Shown: positions 7,845 to 16,700, numbered from the stretch's first letter. The stretch: DNA of 64,000 nt from JBCBSK01 sp965250105 (GCA_965250105.1 OZ252290.1:2542001-2606000), one strand, 5' to 3'. Notes: generated by a model from the letters alone, not told the origin. Numbers and translations: made by a program.

Positions 7845-8294
7845 TCAGCCGTCGAGCGGCGGGATGCGCAGCACCTGGCCGGGATAGATCTTGTCCGGAT
7901 GGCTGAGCATCGGCTTGTTGGCCTCGAAGATGACGTTGTATTTGCCGCCATTGCCGTCGCCGTAATGGGCTTCCGAGATCTTCCACAGCGTGTCGCCCTT
8001 GACGACGGTGTAGAAGGTCGCGTCCGGATCGCCACCATCCACGGCGATGGCATCCTCGACCTTGGCGATGCCCTCGACATTGCCGACGGCCAGCACGATC
8101 TTCTCGCGCATCTCCGTCGAGGCGGCATTGCCGGCGACCTTCACGGTGTCCCCGTCGACCGCGATGTCGAGCCCGTCGGCCTTCAGCCCGTGCTTGTCGA
8201 CCTCGGCCTTGAGCGCCTCCGCATCGGTGCCCTTGTCGCCCCCGCCAATGCCGACCCGTTCGCCGACGGACTTTATGAATTCGAATAGCCGCAT
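7845..8294 (-). CDS. kbp: BON-LysM protein (Kbp/YgaU type)
   Basis: A 149-aa protein: an N-terminal helix (MRLFEFIKSVGERVGIG), a BON domain (about residues 25-90, with DGDTVKVAGNAAS and IVLAVGNVEGIAKVEDA) and a C-terminal LysM domain (about 95-147, YTVVKGDTLWKISEAHYGDG ending YPGQVLRIPPL). The architecture and length match E. coli Kbp (YgaU), a cytoplasmic potassium-binding protein. No signal peptide is visible, in agreement with that. A strong GGAGGGAGG ribosome site precedes the chosen ATG. Confidence 0.9.
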   Translation of the reverse strand: MRLFEFIKSVGERVGIGGGDKGTDAEALKAEVDKHGLKADGLDIAVDGDTVKVAGNAASTEMREKIVLAVGNVEGIAKVEDAIAVDGGDPDATFYTVVKGDTLWKISEAHYGDGNGGKYNVIFEANKPMLSHPDKIYPGQVLRIPPLDG

Positions 8295-8666
8295 GATCGG
8301 CCTCCCTCCGCTAAAGCGCATCATTGGCATGGCAAATGCCGTGTGCCGCTGCGCGACAGGACGTTACGCCCCGATTGTGACAAGCGGAAGTGGGCCGGAA
8401 CGGCCGAAACACCACCGACCGGTCGATGCGGCACGTCATATGACCCGGCAAGGTCGAGTCCCGAAGCATTATTCACTTTTAGGTGGCGTAAATTAGGGGA
8501 TGCTTAACTCTCGCGCGCGACATTTCGGGTTTCAAGCCTCGTGACATGCCGTTTCCGTCGGCACGTTTCGGGCGGAACCGGCCAGGGGGGCGCCTAGAAG
8601 ACGCCGGGCGATTGGGATCGAACCCAAGCCCGCTCGGTGTTGGAACCGGTCGCCCGGAGGATTGTC
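8295..8666. other. Divergent intergenic region, no feature recognised
   Basis: A 372-bp gap between the BON-LysM gene and the EAL gene. A relatively AT-rich patch near 8465-8510 probably holds promoters, but I could not match boxes with correct spacing. No RNA gene or repeat seen. Confidence 0.3.
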
Positions 8667-10715
8667 ATGGCCAATGAAGCGGGCGAACTCGACGCGACCG
8701 TCGCCCAGGCCTTCCGCAAGGCGCGCCGTGCGGTTCTTTTGGCCTTCGTGGTGAGCGGCGTCGTCATCGCGCTTCTGCTCGGCGAACGCATTCTGGCGCT
8801 CGAGGCGATGTATGGCGCGGCGCGGGATGCCCGCGAGGTGGCGGATCTCAACGGCCAGATCATGCTGTCCGACGAGATATTGACCATGTCGGCGATGATG
8901 GCCGTTCATTCGGACGATCCGCGCTGGCGCGCGCGTTATCAGAGCGAGATCGACGAGATGGACCGCCATATCGCGCGGGCGCTCGCCATCGCGCCGCCGG
9001 AGATCGCAGACGATTTCGACAATGATACGAGGCTGTCGAACGACGCGCTGGTCAATATGGAATGGGAGGCGCTGGAACTGGCCGCGCTCGGCGATGACGC
9101 GGCGGCGCGGGCCGTTTTCGACCGAATATCCTATCAGCGCTTCAAACGGCTCCTCGCCAACGGGTCGGCGGGCTTGTCCGGCAGCCTGCGCCGCACCTTC
9201 GATCAGCGCGTCGTCGACATTCGCCAGGAGGCGATGCTGATGACCGTCGCGCTCGGCGGCACGACGCTCATTCTGTTTGTCTTTCTGTTCCGCATGTTCA
9301 AGACCGCGCTCGGCGTGTCGCGGACCGCCCATTGCGAGGCCGCCTCGCGGATCGCCACGCTGGCGACATCCGATCCCGTGACCGGGTTGATGAACCTTCA
9401 GGCCTTTCGCGGCGCGGTGACGGCGCGTCTCGGCCGCGATCGGGATTGCGCGGTGGCGGTCGTGACCTTGCGAAACTCGGCCAGGCTGCGCGAGCGGGTC
9501 GGCCTCGCGACCTTCGAGGGTGCGATGCACAGCATCGCCGAGCGGCTCACGAGCATCACCGATCAGGACGGTGTCCTGGCCTATATCGCGACCGGCGAGT
9601 TCGCCCTTCTACCGGCGAACGGGACGACCGCCGACGATCTGGAAGAACAGCTGATCAGCTATCTCGACGCGCTGCTTCTGCCGGTGTCGGCGGCCGGGGC
9701 GCTTATACGGATTTCCGCCGGCACGGGCTATGCCATGGCATCGGACATGTCGGCGGTGTCGGATCCGGAAGCGGTCAACGAACTGTTGCGCAAGGCGGCC
9801 GCCGCCGCCAACAGCGCGGCCTCCAATCAGAGCGACTGGCCGCTCGCCCATACCCGCGACATGGACCGTGATCAGCAGCGCCAGGCGCGCCTCAGCGCGC
9901 AATTGCCCGATGCCATCCGCAATGGCGACGTCAAGCCGTATTTCCAGCCGATCGTCGATCTTTCGCACGGCGGCCTGTCCGGTTTCGAGGTGCTGGCACG
10001 GTGGGAACATGACGAACACGGCATCATCGGGCCGGATGTCTTCATTCCGCTGGCGATCGAGGACGATCTCATCAACGACCTGTTCCAGGCGCTGCTGCAT
10101 GACGCGTCCAAAGCGGCCGCGGCCTGGCCGGACCCGATCTGGATCGCGATCAACCTGTCGCCGGGGCAGACCCAGTCGCCCGATATGGCCGACCGCATCC
10201 TCGAAACGCTCGCCGGCATCGCCCTGCCGCCGCGCCGGCTGATGATCGAGATCACCGAAGACGCGATGGTGTCCGACATTTCGGAAACAACCCGCTTCAT
10301 CCAGCGCCTCAAGACGGAAGGCATCAAGATCGCGCTCGATGACTTCGGCACCGGCTATTCGTCGCTGCACAATCTCCAACTCCTGCCTTTCGACCGTATC
10401 AAGGTCGACCGGTCCTTCGTCACCTCCATGCTGGGCGACCGGGACGCCCATGCCATCGTCCAGTCGATCGTCGGCCTCGGCCGGAGCATGGATTTGCCGG
10501 TCACGGCCGAGGGAGTTGAAACGGCTGATATCGCCGATGTCCTGCGGTCGCTCGGCTGCACCCATGCGCAGGGCTGGCATTTCGGCAAGCCGGTGCCGGC
10601 GGTGCGCGCCACCGCCATGATCATGCGCGACTGCGACCGCCCCGCAGAGGACGACGCACCCTTCGAGGCCGGCGGCCCGCTTCCGGCGCGACAGGCCGCG
10701 CAGGCCAGCGCCTGA
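8667..10715 (+). CDS. Membrane EAL-domain c-di-GMP phosphodiesterase with degenerate GGDEF
   Basis: A 682-aa inner-membrane protein. Two membrane helices (about residues 21-39 and 191-210) bracket a periplasmic helical sensor region. A GGDEF domain follows (about 230-390) in which the signature is replaced by ATGEF near residue 310, so it is probably not a cyclase. The C-terminal EAL domain (about 415-665) starts with FEVLARW (Glu441) and keeps INLSP, MIEITE, LDDFGTGYSS, IKVDRSF and AEGVET, the metal and catalytic residues, so phosphodiesterase activity is likely. GGAGG precedes the ATG. It lies directly upstream of paaX on the same strand, without evidence of a functional link. Confidence 0.9.
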   Translation: MANEAGELDATVAQAFRKARRAVLLAFVVSGVVIALLLGERILALEAMYGAARDAREVADLNGQIMLSDEILTMSAMMAVHSDDPRWRARYQSEIDEMDRHIARALAIAPPEIADDFDNDTRLSNDALVNMEWEALELAALGDDAAARAVFDRISYQRFKRLLANGSAGLSGSLRRTFDQRVVDIRQEAMLMTVALGGTTLILFVFLFRMFKTALGVSRTAHCEAASRIATLATSDPVTGLMNLQAFRGAVTARLGRDRDCAVAVVTLRNSARLRERVGLATFEGAMHSIAERLTSITDQDGVLAYIATGEFALLPANGTTADDLEEQLISYLDALLLPVSAAGALIRISAGTGYAMASDMSAVSDPEAVNELLRKAAAAANSAASNQSDWPLAHTRDMDRDQQRQARLSAQLPDAIRNGDVKPYFQPIVDLSHGGLSGFEVLARWEHDEHGIIGPDVFIPLAIEDDLINDLFQALLHDASKAAAAWPDPIWIAINLSPGQTQSPDMADRILETLAGIALPPRRLMIEITEDAMVSDISETTRFIQRLKTEGIKIALDDFGTGYSSLHNLQLLPFDRIKVDRSFVTSMLGDRDAHAIVQSIVGLGRSMDLPVTAEGVETADIADVLRSLGCTHAQGWHFGKPVPAVRATAMIMRDCDRPAEDDAPFEAGGPLPARQAAQASA

Positions 10716-10784
10716 CGGTATCGGCAGTCTCGAGGCGTTGCGAGACCGGATGCGTGCCTCGGCATTCTGTGCTTTGTAGGCCAT

Positions 10785-11714
10785 ATGCCGCCCGCCGTTC
10801 CGCCGCCGGACGCGCCCGATGAGGTCGTCGCCCGGCTGATCGCCGCCTTTCATGCCCGTACCCCGCCCCGTATCTGGTCGCTGGTCGTCACCGTCTTCGG
10901 CGACATGGTGATGCCGCGCGGCGGCGTGATCGGCCTGTCGAGCCTGACCCGGTTGTGCGGTCTGATGGCGATCGGCGGCACGGCCCTCAGGCCGGCCATG
11001 TCGCGGCTGACCGCCGACGGCCTGCTGATCCGGGAAAAACAGGGCCGCAACACCTATTACCGGCTCAGCGACAGCGCCGGGGAAGCCTTTGCGCGCGCGT
11101 CGCGGCGGATCTATGCGCCGTCGTCGCCAGCCTGGGTGGGCGATTGGACGGCCGTCGTCATCGTCACCCGGGATGCGTCGGAACGCGCCGCCTTGCGGTC
11201 TGACCTGCTCGATCAAGGCTTCGGCGATCTCAACGGCACGGTTCTGCTGCGCGCCGGCACGGATCACGGTTTCACGGCTCCTGACGGGGCGGTGACGTTG
11301 TCGGGACAGGCCATGGACGCCATGCCCGCCGATCTCAAGGCGCTGGCCGCCACCGCCTGGCCGCTCGACGCGCTCGGCCGGCGCTATGACGGCTTTCGAG
11401 ACCGCTATGAAGGCCTCGCCCGGCGCATCGAGACGGGGCCGCCCGTCAGCGCGGACGAGGCCGTGATCGCCCGCACCCTGCTGATCCATGACTATCGCCG
11501 GCTCAGCCTGAACGATCCCGGCCTACCGGCGGCGCTGTTGCCGGAAACCTGGCCCGGTCATGCCGCTCGGCGGATGACGGCGGCGCTCTACGCGGCCTTG
11601 CAGGCGCCGAGCGAAGCCTGGCTCGACCACCATGGGACGACGCCGGCCGGTCCCTTGCCGGCGCTCTCCCCGGAATTTCACGGACGGTTCCGGACCGGTT
11701 TCATGGCATCCTGA
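10785..11714 (+). CDS. paaX: PaaX-type transcriptional repressor
   Basis: A 309-aa regulator. The N-terminal winged helix (about residues 20-90, with GGTALRPAMSRLTADGLL and the wing GRNTYYRLSD) and the central PaaX-type domain match the repressor of phenylacetate catabolism, which releases DNA on binding phenylacetyl-CoA. It lies upstream of paaA on the same strand with a 188-bp gap holding the candidate operator at 11826-11839. The ribosome site is weak. Position and family together make paa control the most likely job. Confidence 0.85.
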   Translation: MPPAVPPPDAPDEVVARLIAAFHARTPPRIWSLVVTVFGDMVMPRGGVIGLSSLTRLCGLMAIGGTALRPAMSRLTADGLLIREKQGRNTYYRLSDSAGEAFARASRRIYAPSSPAWVGDWTAVVIVTRDASERAALRSDLLDQGFGDLNGTVLLRAGTDHGFTAPDGAVTLSGQAMDAMPADLKALAATAWPLDALGRRYDGFRDRYEGLARRIETGPPVSADEAVIARTLLIHDYRRLSLNDPGLPAALLPETWPGHAARRMTAALYAALQAPSEAWLDHHGTTPAGPLPALSPEFHGRFRTGFMAS

Positions 11715-11821
11715 CGGCCGTTCAGGTGGTCACTACTCACGCCGCAGCGCACCCGCCGGGCCTCGGTCAACGCCGCGCGGGGCTGGCCTCGTTCATCTCG
11801 AAAAGCGTTGCGGAAATGGAT

Positions 11822-11850
11822 TTGACAAATTCCAATTTGCAACACATTCT
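11822..11850 (+). promoter_or_regulatory. Candidate paaA promoter with overlapping palindromic operator
   Basis: TTGACA at 11822-11827 with 17 bp to CATTCT at 11845-11850 forms a promoter about 50 bp before paaA. CAAATT-CC-AATTTG (11826-11839) is a perfect 6-bp inverted repeat lying over the -35 end and the spacer, the place where a repressor such as PaaX would block polymerase. The repeat is seen; the PaaX link is inferred. Confidence 0.5.
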
Positions 11851-11902
11851 TTAGGGAGCCAGTGAGAACAACACAGCGGGCAAGGCAGCGAGGGAGAGCG
11901 CG

Positions 11903-12904
11903 ATGTATGGACAGGGGCTGATCGGCGCCGATGTCGAGATGACCGAGGATCGGACATTTCTCGATCGCTTCCAGGCGCGGATCGACGCGGAAGAGAAGAT
12001 CGAGCCGAACGACCCCATGCCGGCCGGCTATCGCAAGACGCTCGTTCGGCAGATCTCGCAGCATGCCCATTCCGAGATCGTCGGCATGCTGCCCGAAGGC
12101 AACTGGCTGACCCGCGCGCCGACGCTGAAGCGCAAATTGCAGCTTCTCGCCAAGATCCAGGACGAGGGCGGCCACGGGCTCTATCTCTATTCGGCGGCTG
12201 AAACCCTCGGCGTCAGCCGCGAGGAACTGGTCGACCAGCTGCTCAGCGGCACGGCGAAGTACTCCTCGATCTTCAACTATCCGACCCTGAACTGGGCCGA
12301 TATGGGCGCTGTCGGCTGGCTGGTCGACGGGGCGGCGATCATGAACCAGATCGCGCTCTGCCGCACCTCCTACGGGCCCTATGCCCGCGCCATGATCCTG
12401 ATCTGCAAGGAAGAGAGCTTCCACCAGCGCCAGGGCTACGAGATCATGATCGCCATGGCGAACGGCTCGCCCGACCAGCGGCGCATGGCGCAGGACGCGC
12501 TGAACCGGTTCTGGTGGCCGTCGCTGATGATGTTCGGCCCCTCGGACAAGGCATCGGAACATTCCGACCAGAACATGAAATGGAAGATCAAGCGGTTTTC
12601 CAACGACGATTTGCGGCAGAAATTCGTCAATGCGACCGTGCCGCAGGCGCATTATCTTGGCCTCGACATCCCCGACCCGGATCTGCGCTTCAACGACGCG
12701 ACCGGCAATTGGGATTTCGGCGAGATCGACTGGACCGAATTCTGGAACGTCGTGAAGGGCGAGGGGCCGTGCAACAAGGAGCGCATGGCGGCCCGCCGCC
12801 GCGCCCATCGCGACGGCGCCTGGGTGCGGGAAGCCGCCGTCGCCCATGCCGAGAAGAAGGCCGCCCGCCGCGCTCGGGCCGCCGACAGGCGGGCCGCCGC
12901 CTGA
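11903..12904 (+). CDS. paaA: 1,2-phenylacetyl-CoA epoxidase, catalytic subunit A
   Basis: A 333-aa protein that matches E. coli PaaA over its length, including MPAGYRKTLVRQISQHAHSE, EGNWLTRAPTLKRKL, the di-iron helix IQDEGGHGLYLYSAAE, YSSIFNYPTLNWAD and CKEESFHQRQG. PaaA carries the carboxylate-bridged di-iron site that epoxidises phenylacetyl-CoA with O2. The N-terminus is about 10 residues longer than in E. coli and the C-terminus has an Ala/Arg-rich tail. First gene of the paa operon; GAGGGAGAG precedes the ATG. Confidence 0.97.
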   Translation: MYGQGLIGADVEMTEDRTFLDRFQARIDAEEKIEPNDPMPAGYRKTLVRQISQHAHSEIVGMLPEGNWLTRAPTLKRKLQLLAKIQDEGGHGLYLYSAAETLGVSREELVDQLLSGTAKYSSIFNYPTLNWADMGAVGWLVDGAAIMNQIALCRTSYGPYARAMILICKEESFHQRQGYEIMIAMANGSPDQRRMAQDALNRFWWPSLMMFGPSDKASEHSDQNMKWKIKRFSNDDLRQKFVNATVPQAHYLGLDIPDPDLRFNDATGNWDFGEIDWTEFWNVVKGEGPCNKERMAARRRAHRDGAWVREAAVAHAEKKAARRARAADRRAAA

Positions 12905-12994
12905 CGGTCCGACTGACCTAGACGCGCCGGGATCAACCCGGCCGCCCGCGCGCTGCATCCGCGGTGCCCCGCGCCCCCGAAGGAGACGCCCGAC

Positions 12995-13288
12995 ATGACC
13001 GACAAGAACTGGCCGCTTTACGAAGTCTTCCTGCGCCCGCGCAACGGGCTGGCGCACAAGCATGTCGGCAGCCTGCACGCGGTCGACGACGAGATGGCGC
13101 TGACCAATGCGCGCGACACCTATACGCGGCGCGGCGAAGCCGCGTCGATCTGGGTGGTCCGCTCGGCCAGCATCATCGCGTCCGATCCGACGGCCAAGGA
13201 TGTGATGCTCGATCCCTCGACGCCCGACCGCAAGCCCTATCGCCATCCCACCTTCTACGATATCCCGGACGAAGTCGGGCATATGTAG
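12995..13288 (+). CDS. paaB: 1,2-phenylacetyl-CoA epoxidase, subunit B
   Basis: A 97-aa protein with the PaaB pattern WPLYEVFLRPRNGLAHKHVG, ALTNARDTYTRRGEAASIWV and RPHP-like end (KPYRHPTFYDIPDEVGHM). PaaB is a small structural subunit needed for the PaaABCE multicomponent oxygenase. AGGAGAC precedes the ATG. It is followed after 11 bp not by paaC, as in most operons, but by an exported-protein gene. Confidence 0.95.
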   Translation: MTDKNWPLYEVFLRPRNGLAHKHVGSLHAVDDEMALTNARDTYTRRGEAASIWVVRSASIIASDPTAKDVMLDPSTPDRKPYRHPTFYDIPDEVGHM

Positions 13289-13299
13289 AGGAGATCGCG

Positions 13300-13818
13300 A
13301 TGCCGCGTTTCAAAGGTGACGTCCTGACGCGCGTCTTTCCCGTCCTGGCCTTGGTCGCGGCCATGTTGATGGTCGTGGCCGTGACCGCTAGCGCCGAGAC
13401 CCGGATCCTGCGCTATCAGGGCCAGCCGATACCGGTCGAAGGCCATGGATCGGCCGAGTTGCGCAACCGGTTCATCAATGTCTTCAGCGAGTTGCACAAC
13501 GACCTCGAATTCGGCGACTACAATGTCGCGCTGACGCGGTTCAACCGCGCCTATCTGACGACCATCGCGCCGATCGTCGGCGCCAACAACCGCAGCCAGC
13601 TCGCCTATGCGCTGCATGTCGACCGCACCGCGCTGCCGCTCGGCGGCGTCCAGGTCGATCTGCGGCGCGTCCTGTTCGACGACGATTTCGTCGAGGCGGA
13701 ACTCGAACTGCGGCCCGATCGCGACGCCGAGCCCGTCATCGCCATCCTGCTGTTCGATGGCGCGGGACGGCATTTCGTCGGCCAGCCGGCCGACCCGGAC
13801 AGTGAGGATCTGACCTGA
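13300..13818 (+). CDS. Exported protein of unknown function inserted between paaB and paaC
   Basis: A 172-aa protein with a clear N-terminal signal or anchor segment (FPVLALVAAMLMVVAVTASA, then ETRILRY). The mature part is soluble-looking: ELRNRFINVFSELHNDLEFG, then ANNRSQLAYALHVDR and a beta-rich end (VQVDLRRVLFDDDFVEAEL). GAGGAG precedes the ATG at 13300, and its stop overlaps the paaC start (TGATG), so it is translated as part of the operon. The same frame is open upstream to 12964, but that part only shadows paaB. I recognise no family; paa operons normally have paaC here. All known Paa epoxidase subunits are cytoplasmic, so an exported partner is odd. Confidence 0.75.
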   Translation: MPRFKGDVLTRVFPVLALVAAMLMVVAVTASAETRILRYQGQPIPVEGHGSAELRNRFINVFSELHNDLEFGDYNVALTRFNRAYLTTIAPIVGANNRSQLAYALHVDRTALPLGGVQVDLRRVLFDDDFVEAELELRPDRDAEPVIAILLFDGAGRHFVGQPADPDSEDLT

Positions 13819-14600
13819 TGCCGACATCTGATCTTGCCGCCCAGGCGCCGGCCGACTGGCATGTCGAATTCCTGCTTCGGCTCGCCGATACGAGCCTCAT
13901 TCTCGGCCACCGGCTGAGCGAATGGACCGGCAAGGCGCCGACCCTCGAGGAAGAACTCGCCATGGCCAATGTGGCGCTCGACCTCGTCGGCCAGGCGCGC
14001 GCGCTCTATACACATGCCGGCGACATCGAGGGCGCCGGCCGCGGCGAGGACGAGCTTGCCTATCTCCGCGACGCGCATGACTTCCGCAATCTCCTGATCG
14101 TCGAGAAGGAGAACGGTGACTATGCCGTCACCATCGCGCGCCAGGTGCTCTATTCCGCCTTCGCCATGCCGTTCTATGAGGGGCTGTGCGCGTCGCGGGA
14201 CCCGGTTCTCGCCGGCATCGCGGCCAAGGCGGTCAAGGAATACACCTATCATCTGCGCCATGCCTCGGAATGGCTGGTGCGCTTCGGCGACGGCACGGAC
14301 GAAAGCCGCGAACGCGCACAGGACGCGCTCGACATGCTGTGGATGTATACCGGCGAGATGTTCGAGATGGACGCGGTCGACGCGGCCGCGGCGGCCGCCG
14401 GCATAGGTGTCGACCGGGCCGCGCTGAAGCCCGTCTGGGATGCCACGATCGATGAGGTGCTGGCACAGGCGACGCTCGACCGGCCGGCCGATGGCTGGAT
14501 GATCTCCGGCAGCCGGGCCGGCACCCATACCGAGCATCTCGGCCACATCCTGGCCGAGATGCAGTTCCTGCAACGCGCCTATCCGGGCCAGAGCTGGTAG
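13818..14600 (+). CDS. paaC: 1,2-phenylacetyl-CoA epoxidase, subunit C
   Basis: A 260-aa ferritin-like protein with typical PaaC features: LLRLADTSLILGHRLSEWTG near the N-terminus, LANVALDLVGQAR-like helix, FRNLLIVEKENGDYAVTIAR and the C-terminal SRAGTHTEHLGHILAEMQFL. PaaC is the structural partner of PaaA in the oxygenase heterodimer and lacks a functional iron site. The start overlaps the stop of the exported-protein gene by one base. Confidence 0.95.
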   Translation: MPTSDLAAQAPADWHVEFLLRLADTSLILGHRLSEWTGKAPTLEEELAMANVALDLVGQARALYTHAGDIEGAGRGEDELAYLRDAHDFRNLLIVEKENGDYAVTIARQVLYSAFAMPFYEGLCASRDPVLAGIAAKAVKEYTYHLRHASEWLVRFGDGTDESRERAQDALDMLWMYTGEMFEMDAVDAAAAAAGIGVDRAALKPVWDATIDEVLAQATLDRPADGWMISGSRAGTHTEHLGHILAEMQFLQRAYPGQSW

Positions 14601-14604
14601 CGCC

Positions 14605-15123
14605 ATGCCCGCCCAGGCCGTCAATGGCGACATCGCCGATCTCGACCTGCATCGCGCCCGCGCCGCGGTCGCGCGCGTGCTCGATCCGGAGATCCCGGTC
14701 CTCACGGTCGAGGACATGGGGATCCTGCGCGATGTGCGCCGCGATGCCGATGGCGGCGTCGAGGTGCTGATCACGCCGACCTATTCCGGTTGCCCGGCGA
14801 TGACGGTGATCGCGATGGAGATCGAGACCGCGCTCCTCAAGGCGGGGTTCGACCAGGGGCGGGTGACGCTCGTTCATTCGCCGGCCTGGACCACCGACTG
14901 GCTGACGGACCAGGCGCGCGAGAAGCTGCGCGCCTATGGCATCGCGCCGCCCGGCAAGACCTCGACGTCGAAGCGGGCGCTGTTCGCCGAAGACCATGTC
15001 GCCTGCCCGAAATGCGGGTCGGAGGAGACCGAGCGGATCTCCGAATTCGGCTCGACCGCCTGCAAGGCGCTCTATCGCTGCCTGAGCTGTCGGGAACCCT
15101 TCGACTATTTCAAATGTATCTGA
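14605..15123 (+). CDS. paaD: PaaD, Fe-S cluster assembly factor for the epoxidase (MIP18/DUF59 type)
   Basis: A 172-aa protein. An N-terminal MIP18-like domain (residues about 12-100, VLDPEIPVLTVEDMGILRDV and TYSGCPAMTVI) is followed by a C-terminal zinc-ribbon-like segment with CPKCGS, STACKALYRCLSC and a final FKCI. PaaD is required for epoxidase activity, probably for Fe-S maturation of PaaE. Spacing of 4 bp from paaC indicates the same operon. Confidence 0.93.
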   Translation: MPAQAVNGDIADLDLHRARAAVARVLDPEIPVLTVEDMGILRDVRRDADGGVEVLITPTYSGCPAMTVIAMEIETALLKAGFDQGRVTLVHSPAWTTDWLTDQAREKLRAYGIAPPGKTSTSKRALFAEDHVACPKCGSEETERISEFGSTACKALYRCLSCREPFDYFKCI

Positions 15124-15154
15124 CGCCGATCCCGCCGACCCGAGGTCCAAGACG

Positions 15155-16234
15155 ATGACGCCCGAATTCCACGCCCTCGAAATCGCCGATATCCGCGCCG
15201 AGACGCCCGACACCGTGTCGGTTGCGTTCCGCGTGCCCGAGACGCTGAGGCCCGACTATGCCTATCAGGCGGGCCAGTATCTGACCCTGCGCACCGAGAT
15301 CGGCGGCGAGGACATCCGGCGCTCCTATTCGATCTGCTCCGGGCTCGACGACGGCGAATTGCGCGTCGCGATCAAGAAGGTCGCGGACGGCCGCTTCTCG
15401 CGCTTCGCCAATGAGGCGCTGGCGCCGGGCATGGTGCTCGATGTCATGACGCCGATGGGCCGGTTCACCGCGCCGGTCGAGCCCGACAAGGCGAAAAGCT
15501 ATGTCGGCTTCGCCGCGGGCTCCGGCATCACGCCGCTGATGGCCATCGTGAAGACGGTGCTGACGCGCGAGCCCCTGTCGACCTTCACCCTGTTCTACGG
15601 CAATCGCGACACCCGCTCGATCATCTTCCGCGAGGCGCTTGAAGATCTGAAGGACCGGTTTCTCGGCCGGTTCTCGCTGTTTTATGCGCTGAGCCGCGAA
15701 GGCAGCGATGTCGATCTCTTCGCTGGCCGGCTGACTGGCGACAAGGTGCGCATCTTCGCCGAACATCTGTTCGACCCCGCCGATGTCGACCATGCCTTCC
15801 TCTGCGGGCCTGGCGCGATGATCGCCGAGGTGCATGACACGCTGCGCGATCTCGGCGTGCCCGAGGCGCGCATCCATGAGGAATTATTCACCCCGGCCGA
15901 CGACGCCGCGCCGCGCCCCGCATCCGCCGCCACCCAGAAGGCGGTCGAGCAGGGCGCCGAGATCACCGCGATCCTCGATGGTTCGGCCCGGCAATTCGTC
16001 ATGACGGAAGCCGACGAGACCGTCGTCGATGCCGGCCACCGCCACGGCATCGAACTTCCCTATTCCTGCAAGGGCGGCATGTGCTGCACCTGCCGCTGCA
16101 AGGTGGTCGAGGGCGGCGTCGACATGGCGGTCAACTATTCGCTCGAACCGTGGGAACTCGAGGCCGGCTATGTGCTCGCCTGCCAGGCGCGGCCGACGGC
16201 GGCCAAGGTCGTGCTCGACTTCGACCAGGTGTGA
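15155..16234 (+). CDS. paaE: 1,2-phenylacetyl-CoA epoxidase reductase, subunit E
   Basis: A 359-aa electron-transfer protein: a ferredoxin-reductase FAD domain (RRSYSICS at about residues 50-57), an NAD(P) domain (FAAGSGITPLMAIVKTVL, then FLCGPGAMI) and a C-terminal plant-type 2Fe-2S domain with the cysteines of CKGGMCCTCRCKV and a distal Cys in LACQARP. It passes electrons from NADPH to the PaaA di-iron site. It ends the operon; paaK, paaF/G/H, paaJ and paaZ are not in the window. Confidence 0.96.
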   Translation: MTPEFHALEIADIRAETPDTVSVAFRVPETLRPDYAYQAGQYLTLRTEIGGEDIRRSYSICSGLDDGELRVAIKKVADGRFSRFANEALAPGMVLDVMTPMGRFTAPVEPDKAKSYVGFAAGSGITPLMAIVKTVLTREPLSTFTLFYGNRDTRSIIFREALEDLKDRFLGRFSLFYALSREGSDVDLFAGRLTGDKVRIFAEHLFDPADVDHAFLCGPGAMIAEVHDTLRDLGVPEARIHEELFTPADDAAPRPASAATQKAVEQGAEITAILDGSARQFVMTEADETVVDAGHRHGIELPYSCKGGMCCTCRCKVVEGGVDMAVNYSLEPWELEAGYVLACQARPTAAKVVLDFDQV

Positions 16235-16271
16235 TTGAGGGGCGGCCGTGATCGAGGCGGCCGATCCCGCG

Positions 16272-16700
16272 TCACGCGGCCTGCAGCAGGGTCTGGTCGA
16301 GCTGGTAGATCAGGTCGATCACCGCGTCCGGCGACATCTCGAACGGGTTGAGATAGCCGTCCGAGCAAAACCGCTTGACGTGGCGCGCCGGCAGGTCGTG
16401 CAGGCCGAGGCAGGCCATGTCCCAGTCGGCGAAGCTGCGGTAATGGATGCCGCCGACATCGAGTAATTCGCACCGCTTGTGCCGGTCGTCGGCATGGATC
16501 GCGGCAAACAGATCCGTCACGATGCCGCGATCGCCTTCCAGGAGCTGGATGAAATAGCGGTCGCTATAGAGCAACAGCCCGGTCACGGAATTGACCGCGT
16601 TGAAGGTGCGCGCCGTGTCGACGATGCGCGACAGTTCGAACTCGAACAGGTCCTCGGCGATGTGGACCTGGCTGACATAGACCAGCCGTTGAAGGCGCAT
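16272..16700 (-). CDS. BLUF-domain blue-light photoreceptor (stand-alone)
   Basis: A 142-aa protein, almost all BLUF domain (residues 1-95) plus two C-terminal helices. By alignment with AppA, the flavin-switch residues are present: Tyr8 (LVYVSQ), Asn34 (FNAVN) and Gln52 (FIQLLEG); ADDRHKRCEL is the conserved distal segment. It has no output domain, like BlrB and PixD, so it should act through a partner protein. AAGGATC precedes the ATG. It converges on paaE and is divergent from a single-domain-like response regulator 327 bp away, a possible partner. Confidence 0.93.
   Translation of the reverse strand: MRLQRLVYVSQVHIAEDLFEFELSRIVDTARTFNAVNSVTGLLLYSDRYFIQLLEGDRGIVTDLFAAIHADDRHKRCELLDVGGIHYRSFADWDMACLGLHDLPARHVKRFCSDGYLNPFEMSPDAVIDLIYQLDQTLLQAA

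Noticed and set aside
12964..13299. Upstream in-frame extension of the exported protein in the paa operon
   Set aside because: The extension overlaps paaB entirely, is Arg/Ala-rich, and would bury the signal peptide; GAGGAG at the internal ATG fits better.
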